From Rubripirellula tenax (GTDB lineage: Bacteria > Planctomycetota > Planctomycetia > Pirellulales > Pirellulaceae), in NCBI RefSeq assembly GCF_007860125.1, contig NZ_SJPW01000001.1, positions 310,001-374,000 of the forward strand: a stretch of 64,000 nucleotides of DNA. Direction: 5' to 3'. The notes under the pieces are model-generated. The model saw only the letters and a program-made list of their open reading frames with translations, was not told the DNA's origin and did not search any database. The position numbers and the translations under genes are program-made. Shown in pieces: positions 56,121 through 64,000 of the stretch. The first letter of the stretch is position 1; every line of letters starts with the position of its first letter.

Positions 56121-56444
56121 CTACTGCTGCAGAGTTCCGAACTGCTGTTTGAATGCGACTTGCGTGGCTTGTTGCAGCTGCTGCCCTTCGGCGAGAAGTC
56201 GCTCTGCTTCTTCTTCCTTGCTTTGGCCTTTGGCGATCAGCTTTTCGGATTCCGTTTTCAGCTTCGTACCCTTTTTGACCATTGCTTGCCCACGACTCCA
56301 ATCGTCGCCCAATCCATCAGCGACTTTTCCATGGCTACTCATCATGTCACCAAGAGTGGGTGTCGAACTGCAACCGGCGCACGCAAACGCGGCCATGAGA
56401 ACGGCGGTCGATCCAACAACAGTTTTCAAGTTCCATGACATCAT
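56121..56444 (-). CDS. Small lipoprotein with coiled coil
   Basis: About 107 residues from the ATG at 56444 (or 56441). An N-terminal signal ends in a lipobox-like FACAGC, so the mature protein would start with a lipidated Cys. The rest is charged and helical, with Glu/Gln/Lys heptads (SEKLIAKGQSKEEEAERLLAEGQQLQQ). It resembles small envelope coiled-coil lipoproteins, but no family is assigned. A longer open frame upstream to 56522 is not needed. Confidence 0.7.
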   Translation of the reverse strand: MMSWNLKTVVGSTAVLMAAFACAGCSSTPTLGDMMSSHGKVADGLGDDWSRGQAMVKKGTKLKTESEKLIAKGQSKEEEAERLLAEGQQLQQATQVAFKQQFGTLQQ

Positions 56445-56662
56445 TTCGTATCTCCAGACAAGCGTTCGACATATCGGAGTGGCCGCGTCAGTGAGACCCA
56501 CTGAACGGTTCTTTCGCGCCATCCAATCACTATGATCGGCACTTCAGTCAGGAACGAACACGAATAGCATGAACGAAAACCAATTAGACTCTACGAATTG
56601 CGTTAAAGATGTTGCGATTCGTTGGACTCAATCGCATTGGATCGCGACCGGTTCGGTGGTCA

Positions 56663-56947
56663 TCAGGACTTCTTGATGTCGCGGACGGGTCGCACCGCGC
56701 GGATCTCGTTGACAACCGATTTTACGCCCGGTGTCACTCGGGCGATCGCCAACGCCATCGCCTTATCATCTGGGTGCTTGGAGTCCCCCGTCAGCCGTAC
56801 GTCGCGTCCCCCAGTTTCGCTGACCTCTGAAGCTTGATCGTCGACTTGATCGATCGGAGCCACGGCTTCGATGTGCGACATCCCCATTCGGTCGAGCCCT
56901 TGCTGGACTCGCTCGACGATTGACAGGGCATGTTCATTCTTATTCAT
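56663..56947 (-). CDS. Small BON-domain-like protein
   Basis: A 94-residue protein starting at 56947. The C-terminal half has the BON pattern (DVRLTGDSKHPDDKAMALAIARVTPGVKSVVNEI), that is a beta strand, helix and the GV-x-x-V-x-x-x-I ending. There is no signal peptide. BON domains bind membranes or lipids and are usual in envelope stress proteins. It is probably part of a short envelope gene group with the lipoprotein gene next to it. Confidence 0.75.
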   Translation of the reverse strand: MNKNEHALSIVERVQQGLDRMGMSHIEAVAPIDQVDDQASEVSETGGRDVRLTGDSKHPDDKAMALAIARVTPGVKSVVNEIRAVRPVRDIKKS

Positions 56948-57040
56948 GATGCAGTTCATTCTAGTTGTTGATAAATGTTCGTGCTGACAAAAACCGCGGG
57001 CGGCCAGAACCGGCGCGCCACGCGTGACTCAAATCGATCT

Positions 57041-59290
57041 TTAGCTCTCAAGCGTCATCCCACCCGCGCTATCCACCATGATGACGCGGGGCAGATCACC
57101 GGCGAGCAATTCGAGTGAATGATACATCGCTGCTTCTTGCCCTTCCTCGGGCGTTTGGAATCCCAACAACACAAGCGAGGCATTTCGCGACGTTGCGTGA
57201 ATCACTTTGGGTACGGGTTCGTCGGAGATGACCACTTCGGTATCAAAATGTATCCGGGCGGACGCCGCGATTTCTTGCATGTGCTTGATGATCTCTGCTT
57301 TTGCTTGTTCGTTCTGAACGACGCGAAGCACGCGGACCGAGTTGGCTCGCCATTCGGGGTTTCGGTGCAATAGGTGAGCCAACAGCAACATCAGTTCGCC
57401 GTTCTCCATTCCTCGCCACCAAACATCAATGGTTCCGCGGGGCACGGTCCAATGTTCTGCGGTGCTGGTTGCCGTCGATTTTTCGCTGTCCTCGTCGTCT
57501 TCACGATGCGACAAGAATCGCGCCGCCAGAATGCTGCGTTTGGTTCTTGCGATCAAACGAACGGTCGCTCCGAACGAGTCGGCTTTGGATTCGTCGCGCG
57601 GCCAGCCTAGCAGCACCGTATTGGGCCGCAACCCGCCAATGCCGTGGCACTGGATCAAGGACTCGATGCCGTCGGACACATATTCGGCACAGGCGACGGC
57701 CGGAAACGCATCGATCTCCTCTCGCTTGATGAAACTTCGCAACAGCTTTTCGTATCGATCGCGAAGCACCGATTGTTCTTCAAGGTCGCCGGTGACGACG
57801 TGGGCCAACGACAGGATTCCGTGGCCCGAAGTCAACCAATGACCGTAAATCGGAATGTGTGGTCGCGTCCAACCGCTGCCACTAAGCGCCATCACAATCG
57901 GTCGCCAGTTCTTGGGGTGGTAAACCTCGTCTTCCAATTTCAGAAGCGCCTTGCGTGCGCGTTCAAAGATCACACCGCTTTGCAAGTTGCCCCAACGCGC
58001 CTCGACCTCCTTCGACCGGATGAACCAATAGATCGCTCCGATGAACAACAGCGACATAGTTGCCCACACTCCATTGATCAAGAACATCACACCGAAGCAT
58101 CCGATCATTCCTAGCAGCGACGTGATCCAGTGCGAATACTTGAACGTCGGTCGATAGCTGGGGTTTCGTGTGACGGACTCATAGAACGTCGCAAGGTTCA
58201 ATAGCCCGTAGGTGATCATGAAGAACATTGTGATGATCGGTGCGATCGCGTTCAGGTCACCGAACACGATACACACTTGCGCAATCGCAAACGTCAGCAC
58301 CGTCGCCCGGCGCGGTTCGTTACTCAACCCGCTGCCGGCACCGAAAAACTTCAGCGACGTAAAGATCTCATCGCGGGCGAACGCTTGAAGGATCCGAGGT
58401 GCCCCCATCATGCTGCCCAGCGCCGACGATAGGGTCGCCGCAAATACGCCCGCGGTGATCAACATCGGCCAGACCGCGATGTCGCGGATCACCATATTGT
58501 TGCCGATCAACTCTTCGGCCGGCCGTGCGCAGCCGAGCAAAAATGCTTGCGAAAGATAAACCACACCCGTGACGACGACCGCCGCCAGGGTTCCGCGGGG
58601 AATCGATTTGGATGGGTTGGCAAGGTCACCCGACATATTAGCGCCCGCCATGATGCCAGTTACCGCCGGGAAGAACAACGCAAACATCGTGAACGTGTTT
58701 TCGCCTTCCAAGAACGAAGGCTGTAGATTCGTTTGCAAGTACTCAGGGTTGAAGTCCGCGATCGCACCGGCGTAAAACGAGCCCAGCGCCGCGGCCAGGA
58801 TAGCCAGAATGAAGTACTGGACCTTGATCGTCCAACCGGCACCGATGTAGACGCAAACAAACGTGATCAGATTCACAAGCGTCGAGATTGCCATCGCGTT
58901 GTCAGCCATCGATGGAAACGTCGCCGCAAGTGCTTCGGTGAAACCGATGATGTACATCGCCACCGAGATCGCTTGAGCGGCGAAGAACAGCACGCCGATC
59001 GCGCCGCCAAACTCCACACCCAACGAACGAGAAATCAAATAGTATGCGCCGCCGCCTTTGACGCGCGTGTTGCTAGCGATCGCGGACAGCGACAGCGTGG
59101 TCAGCGTCGTGATGGTTTTGGCTGCTAACACGATCAAGACAGCGGTATAGATTCCCGATTGCCCGACCACTTGGCCGAACCTCAGAAACATGATCACGCC
59201 CAGGATCGTCAGCGTGCATGGTGTGAACACACCACCGAACGTGCCGAATTTCGTCGAACCGGTAAGATCGTTCTTGGAACTACCTGACAT
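57041..59290 (-). CDS. SLC12-type (cation-chloride cotransporter-like) APC superfamily permease
   Basis: A 749-residue protein from the ATG at 59290. About 12 transmembrane segments span residues 15-430, starting FGTFGGVFTPCTLTILGVIMFLRFG and with the RVKGGGAYYLISRSLGVEFGGAIGVLFFAAQ segment typical of SLC12 transporters. The C-terminal 300 residues are cytosolic, with alternating strands and helices ending in a USP-like fold. Bacterial members are poorly characterised and may move amino acids or K+/Cl-. The unrelated upstream in-frame extension to 59443 is rejected. Confidence 0.85.
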   Translation of the reverse strand: MSGSSKNDLTGSTKFGTFGGVFTPCTLTILGVIMFLRFGQVVGQSGIYTAVLIVLAAKTITTLTTLSLSAIASNTRVKGGGAYYLISRSLGVEFGGAIGVLFFAAQAISVAMYIIGFTEALAATFPSMADNAMAISTLVNLITFVCVYIGAGWTIKVQYFILAILAAALGSFYAGAIADFNPEYLQTNLQPSFLEGENTFTMFALFFPAVTGIMAGANMSGDLANPSKSIPRGTLAAVVVTGVVYLSQAFLLGCARPAEELIGNNMVIRDIAVWPMLITAGVFAATLSSALGSMMGAPRILQAFARDEIFTSLKFFGAGSGLSNEPRRATVLTFAIAQVCIVFGDLNAIAPIITMFFMITYGLLNLATFYESVTRNPSYRPTFKYSHWITSLLGMIGCFGVMFLINGVWATMSLLFIGAIYWFIRSKEVEARWGNLQSGVIFERARKALLKLEDEVYHPKNWRPIVMALSGSGWTRPHIPIYGHWLTSGHGILSLAHVVTGDLEEQSVLRDRYEKLLRSFIKREEIDAFPAVACAEYVSDGIESLIQCHGIGGLRPNTVLLGWPRDESKADSFGATVRLIARTKRSILAARFLSHREDDEDSEKSTATSTAEHWTVPRGTIDVWWRGMENGELMLLLAHLLHRNPEWRANSVRVLRVVQNEQAKAEIIKHMQEIAASARIHFDTEVVISDEPVPKVIHATSRNASLVLLGFQTPEEGQEAAMYHSLELLAGDLPRVIMVDSAGGMTLES

Positions 59291-59534
59291 GAACTGCGTC
59301 CGTGATCGAAAGGACGGTTCGCGACATACGATCCGTTGTTTGGTTAGGAGTGATGATGGAAGCCACCCGTCGATGGGGGGTGCCGAATCGGGACGACGAA
59401 ACTCATGGCGCGTTTCGCGGCTGAAACATCGAAGCTGGTGCAATTACAAGCTTGCCGTGCCTCCATAGCAATGGGGAACGAAAAAGATGGGTGCGTCGCG
59501 TTTTCGGCTATGACCGAATCCCTAGACGGGGCTG

Positions 59535-61979
59535 CTAAGCCGCTTTGAACGCCGAATCGGAACTGCTTGGATCGGACGCCACCAAGCGGAAATCGATCGG
59601 GCGAGGCGTTTGGATGTACAAATCCCGCTGGGGAAATGCGATCACGATTTGGGCTTCGCGGAACATCGCATCAATTTTCAGCCGAACGCCGGTTTCGATC
59701 ATCCGCACCTGCGACATGTTCTTGGCTTGGACCCAAAAGTGCACCTGGAAAACGAGCGAGTTGTCGCCAAAGTCGTTGAACCAAACCATTGGTTTGGGTC
59801 GGTCCAGCACTCCGCTCTGCTCAGATTCCGCCCGCGCCAGCAACCGCAAAACCGCATCCAAGTCTGACCCATAGGCAACGCCGATGGTGATCGACGTTCG
59901 CAACCGGTCGTCACGGCGAGTCAAGTTGGTGACTTCGTTTTCAAGAAAGCTGCTGTTGGGAACAATGATGTCTTGATTGTCGCCGGTACGAATTTGCGTG
60001 CTGCGTGCACCAATCTTGGTAACGTTGCCGTGCGTTTCACCGATCTTGATCAGGTCGCCGACTTTGATCGGTCGTTCGGCCAGCAGAATCAAACCGCTGA
60101 TGAAGTTGTTCAAAATGTTCTGGCTACCGAAACCGATTCCGATCGCAATCGCACCACCTAAGAAAGTGAACACGGTCAAAGGAACGTTCGCGTACCGAAG
60201 CGCCGTCAACCCCAGCGTCACCAACAGCGCGTAAAAGGTAAGCGACTCGATTGCGTCGGCGGCTGCTTCATCGACGCCCCATTTCGGAAGCCGGCGCCCT
60301 AGCCACATGCTCAACCATCGTGCCAACATGAAGCCAAAGAACAGCATCAGGATACTGCTGCAGACTTTCCCCACGGTCAACGATGTGTCGTCGATCGCGG
60401 CCAGTTCATAGTTCCAAAGCCGCTTGGCATGTGCCCAAGTGTCCTCAGCGATTTCACCCGCCGATCGCCCCGGTTCACCTTCGATTTGTGTCTTCAGCCG
60501 TTCAAGCGTTCGCTTTGAATTGTCCAGCGTCAACAGACTCTTGCTGTACACTTCGGCCTGTTTGTCAAAGGAGTCTCGTTTGGCCGCCAACCATCGCTTT
60601 TCTTCTGCGTTGTTGCTTGCCGCATCGATCTTCGCATCGACGGTCGACTGGCTGACGCGAAGCTCGTCGAGCTTGAAGCGTCGCGCCTGCCGATCTTGTG
60701 TGATTTGCTCGATTTGCTTGTTCGTGTCACTCGCCCATTCGTTTCGCTCTTTGCGCAGAACTTGGTTGGTGATCACCAAGTAGCGTCGTTCCCACGCTTT
60801 CTTCAGAACGGGAATCCGTTGAAGTTGTTGATTGGTGAGCGTCATTTCTTCCTGAATCGCCATTTGAGCGACTTTCAGCGAGTCGACGCGCTCGGTCAAC
60901 TCGACCCCAGCATTGGATGTCGTGTCGGCTTCCTGCCGTGCCGCCAACCAACGTCGCTCGGCAAACTGCAGTTCGGATTGCAAACGGTACGCTCGCTGCT
61001 TCAACTCGATATCGGTCTTGTCCAGATCCGCGAGTTTCTCCGCCAAGTCATCTTTGGTGAAGACGATTCGATCGCCGACGATCGCAACCTTCCTCTCGTC
61101 GATTTCCAATTGCAGTTTCGCGATCGCTTGGTTCGCTTCGGCTATCGAGAGCTCTTGTCGCCGAAGGACGAAGATTTCCTCGGCCAATTTTTGCTCCAAC
61201 TCGGCCAGTTGTATTTCGCCTTCCTTTGCGGTTCCGGATTTTTCCTTGAGCTGCCGCAGCGACTTGGCACGTTCTTCGGAATTGAGTTTCGCGGTCTCTG
61301 CCGAACTGCGAGCGGACACGACCGACGATTCTGAAGAAAGCAGTTTCGTCTTTGCGTTCCGAACGGACTCTTTCAACCCATCAAGGAAGATCACCGAATA
61401 GGGCGGCTTCTCGTCCAGCTCTCCGTCGGCCAATCGGGTCAGAATCGACTTTAGGTTGGCTACCTGTGCGTCGTGGTCTTCGTTCGACGAACTGGCCGAC
61501 TGTTGTTGGGCAATGACAACGTCGATTTGTTTCAACAGGTCAACGCGACTGGCATCGGCCGTGGGCTGCGCCGAATCGCTTCCGCTGATGGCTGCTTCTT
61601 GCTTCTCCTCCAACATGGCGATACGAAGTTCCGCAGCAACCTCTTCTTGCTTCTCGTCTAATTCGGCCGCCGCCACTTCCGCCTTCAATTCCTCCTCGGC
61701 CGAAACCAGCACGATGTCGACGGATTCATTTCTCGCCGGCTGAGCCGCACCGACGGGAATCTCGTCGACTTGGAATTCGGCGGTGTGAACCGACGAAAGG
61801 TCCGGTGTTGTGACCGCGGCGCGCAGCAAACCACCCCGGGTGGATGAATCGGCATCACTCGCATGAGCCGCTGCTCGATCGCCTGTCGAATCGGATACGC
61901 CCGTTTCGCCCGCAAAAACGGACGCGATCGCGAAAAACCCTGATAAGGCGACGAAGCAACGATTAGCGTTCAATGGCAT
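59535..61979 (-). CDS. MscS/MscK-family mechanosensitive channel with long coiled-coil periplasmic domain
   Basis: A 814-residue protein with a signal peptide (VALSGFFAIASVFA). A long charged coiled-coil region (about residues 90-500) is followed by transmembrane helices and an MscS domain in roughly the last 280 residues. The pore-helix motif FLGGAIAIGIGFGSQNILNNFISGLILL and the beta-domain segment NQDIIVPNSSFLENEVTNL are clear. It would open under turgor stress. The size fits MscK/MscM-like channels with large periplasmic domains. It is a single gene between the permease and TpsB genes. Confidence 0.92.
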   Translation of the reverse strand: MPLNANRCFVALSGFFAIASVFAGETGVSDSTGDRAAAHASDADSSTRGGLLRAAVTTPDLSSVHTAEFQVDEIPVGAAQPARNESVDIVLVSAEEELKAEVAAAELDEKQEEVAAELRIAMLEEKQEAAISGSDSAQPTADASRVDLLKQIDVVIAQQQSASSSNEDHDAQVANLKSILTRLADGELDEKPPYSVIFLDGLKESVRNAKTKLLSSESSVVSARSSAETAKLNSEERAKSLRQLKEKSGTAKEGEIQLAELEQKLAEEIFVLRRQELSIAEANQAIAKLQLEIDERKVAIVGDRIVFTKDDLAEKLADLDKTDIELKQRAYRLQSELQFAERRWLAARQEADTTSNAGVELTERVDSLKVAQMAIQEEMTLTNQQLQRIPVLKKAWERRYLVITNQVLRKERNEWASDTNKQIEQITQDRQARRFKLDELRVSQSTVDAKIDAASNNAEEKRWLAAKRDSFDKQAEVYSKSLLTLDNSKRTLERLKTQIEGEPGRSAGEIAEDTWAHAKRLWNYELAAIDDTSLTVGKVCSSILMLFFGFMLARWLSMWLGRRLPKWGVDEAAADAIESLTFYALLVTLGLTALRYANVPLTVFTFLGGAIAIGIGFGSQNILNNFISGLILLAERPIKVGDLIKIGETHGNVTKIGARSTQIRTGDNQDIIVPNSSFLENEVTNLTRRDDRLRTSITIGVAYGSDLDAVLRLLARAESEQSGVLDRPKPMVWFNDFGDNSLVFQVHFWVQAKNMSQVRMIETGVRLKIDAMFREAQIVIAFPQRDLYIQTPRPIDFRLVASDPSSSDSAFKAA

Positions 61980-62155
61980 CCGAGCGTCCTTGCTGCTGAA
62001 ATTAGTTTCATGCAGGAATACGCATTGGCGCGAATCACCGTCAAGACCGCAAAAAACGTTCCATCCGATGTGAATCCCGGTGCCGATGTTTCATGGAGTC
62101 GGAATGTCCGTTCACGAACTTCGTATTCGCAAGATCGCGGTCAAAGACCGCCGAA

Positions 62156-63917
62156 TTATGGGCGTGGGCCGGGAATCCAGGTCAGACCAAAGTGGGCACG
62201 ATCGTTGCGACCGACTCCATCGATATCCTCGATTCCGAAACCATAGTCGAATCGGGCGATGAACCGATCGCTGATCTGGTATCGACATCCGACGCCGGTG
62301 CTGAGTGCAAAGGTGGACGCGTCTTCGCCTTCAAGCGGATCGGCAATGTAGCCGTTGCCCATGTCCATGAATGTGTAGGCGCGAAAGGTACGAGCATCTT
62401 GCTCGCATCCGAAACGATAGGTTTTGGGTCCGAATTCAAAGTTCGCGATCCAGCCATGGTCGGCATTGTAAGACCGCTGATCCGTCCCACGAATCGTGTC
62501 AAAGCCGCCCAGCCCGAGCGTTTCGCTGAACAAAAGTCGCTCGGACGCGACCTGGCCCGTAAATTTGCTGGACAACAACCATCGTCCGCTCAGCAAATCA
62601 GCCCTGGCATAGTTCATCCGTGCATAGATGTAGTCGGGCGACGTGCCCGGACGAATCGTGTTGAACGCGGCTGCGGAATGCGATCCCGACATCCCGCCCC
62701 CGGGGCCGATGAAGGTGTCGAATCGAAACGATGCGAATTGATCGATGTCATGACGCACGTAGTCGTCGATGCCGAAACGTAATTGAAACAAGTCCGCCGT
62801 CGAACCGCTGATCGTGGTACCGTCGAACTCCAAGCTATTGTCCGTTGACTTGAAGTCGTAGCCGAAATTGAAGTTCTGTTGTCGAGTCCGATTGCGAATC
62901 AAATGGCGACTCAGCGTCGACCCAAGTTGATAGCTGCTTCCGTCCTGCAGCAGCCCCTGTGAGAGCTTCGGTTGCACGGTGGCATAGCTGCCGAACCCGT
63001 TGAAAGACCAGTCGCGGTTGAACGGTTGGTTGTAGCTAAGCGAGTGCGCATGAAGCAGTTGGAACTGTTCGTCGGTGGTGTATTGATACCCCAGTGTGCC
63101 GCCACGCCCGAGGACGTTTCCGTATTGAGCGCCCGCGAAAAAGCGACCGAAGTTAAGCGTCTCGACGCCGCTATCGTCGATCCCGACATAGCCACGGATC
63201 GGCACTACGTCTCGCATTTTGTATGTAACATCGGTACTTCCGTCGGCTTCGCCTTTGTCGAAATCAACGGTAACGCGGCGGAACGTATTTTGGTTCAGCC
63301 AGAACAAGTCGTCTTCGATATTGGGCTCGTAGATGCGGCAACCGGGCCGAGTGGACTCGATCCATTTTGCGGTCGATTCGAAATCGAAATAGCAACCGGG
63401 TTGAACTTTGACTTTGCCGATGCGCGACTCAGTGACTACCAAATGCAGGGTGCCACTGGTGATTCGTTGTTCGGGAATCACGACGTCGACAATCGGTTGT
63501 TTGCAGTCGCGATATTTCTTGATGATATCGCGAGACAACTCGTTCACACTGCGAAGCGTGATCGGACGACCAAGGTGTCCATGCACGATCGCGCAGATCG
63601 CAGACTTGTAAACCAACGAATCGGCTTCGTCAAAGTCATAGTGGACGCCCTCGAGCGAATCAATCGACTCGTCGGTGACGATCTTGCCGGCGTCGTCCAC
63701 GATTCTGACGGCTTGAAGCGACTCGACCAAAACACGATCGTCTTCGACTCGCTCTGGCAAAATCGCTGTCGACCGACAGACTCGGCGCTTTCAAATCGCG
63801 AGAGTTGAGATCGAGCGGCTTGTATCGCTCGTAGTTCTGTGCAGATAGATCGGTCAAGCCGATTGCAAGAACGAAGTACGCTGCGAGCGCACCCTTAGCC
63901 GCATGGGAATCAAACAT
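62156..63917 (-). CDS. TpsB-type (ShlB/FhaC) outer-membrane transporter, frame-disrupted near the N-terminus
   Basis: The main frame (62156-63760, about 534 residues) contains a POTRA domain (about 10-190, with PITLRSVNELSRDIIKKYRDCKQPIVDVVIPEQRI) and a C-terminal TpsB beta-barrel ending IARFDYGFGIEDIDG...HFGLTWIPG. It has only a TTG start and no signal peptide, and a TGA stop lies just upstream at 63793-63791. The signal peptide (start ATG 63917, MFDSHAAKGALAAYFVLAIGLTDLSA) is in another frame. Removing one T from the T4 run at 63759-63762 joins the two into one continuous protein. The gene is therefore one TpsB with a single-base indel or a sequencing error. No TpsA exoprotein is visible inside the window. 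Confidence 0.85.
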
Positions 63918-64000
63918 GTCGTCGCTTCCGTGCCCCTTTCTTCCGCTCGTGTCCGGCAATCCATTGCGAGACACATTTTCGTTACGACTTGTTTCGTCGT

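Noticed and set aside
1-64000. tRNA or rRNA genes
   Set aside because: No cloverleaf or rRNA-like sequence was noticed by reading the intergenic stretches, though a tRNA scanner was not run.

Overview
The window is about 64 kb of chromosome from a planctomycete, most likely a member of the Pirellulaceae (Rhodopirellula and relatives). This assignment rests on gene content: a PSD1/DUF1553 plus DUF1501 gene pair, a sulfatase, several DUF1080 proteins, an ECF sigma factor paired with a Ser/Thr kinase, a giant LEPR-XLL/DUF4347 protein with DUF11 and SdrD-type repeats, and Tat-type signals on many exported proteins. No rRNA, tRNA, CRISPR array, transposase or phage gene was seen. The gene order looks like ordinary chromosome.

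Layout. 1-3.1 kb: the tail of a PSD1/LamG protein and its DUF1501 partner. 3.2-5.7 kb: an FkbM methyltransferase and a CPA2 antiporter. 5.7-25.4 kb, minus strand: a six-gene cluster read in the order giant 3514-aa surface protein, TolC, SecA-like ATPase, HlyD, GAF-like/HlyD fusion, PqqD-like/M50 protease/HlyD fusion. Four-base ATGA overlaps join TolC to SecA-like and the two HlyD fusions to each other. A BLUF blue-light sensor and a single-domain response regulator lie just upstream on the same strand. 26.9-36.9 kb: a secreted-enzyme region with a metzincin-type metalloprotease, a sulfatase-DUF1080 fusion, a GH9 glycosidase and DUF1080/LamG-like proteins, together with tadA. 37-47.6 kb: housekeeping genes (VanZ-like, purK, purE, an RNase H-like protein that has lost its catalytic residues, glgB, a bifunctional-nuclease-family gene, panC), then an operon ending in two paralogous membrane proteins. 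47.6-51.4 kb: a zinc-ribbon protein, then an ECF sigma factor, kinase and exported coiled-coil operon. 51.4-64 kb: agmatine deiminase, a ThrE-type exporter, an esterase, small envelope proteins, an SLC12-type transporter, an MscS-family channel and a TpsB (ShlB/FhaC) transporter.

How the genes may work together. The main candidate for a poorly described system is the 5.7-26.7 kb block. It encodes a very large cell-surface protein with a caspase/CHAT-like DUF4347 domain near its N-terminus, an outer-membrane TolC channel, three HlyD-type adaptor modules and a short SecA-like motor, but no ABC ATPase. This suggests a dedicated export route for the giant protein, possibly under blue-light control. 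That function is inferred from gene order and domains only.

Two genes show probable frame disruptions at short homopolymer runs: the TpsB gene (frame break at 63759-63762) and, less certainly, the response regulator (near 25746). They could be sequencing errors or real mutations.
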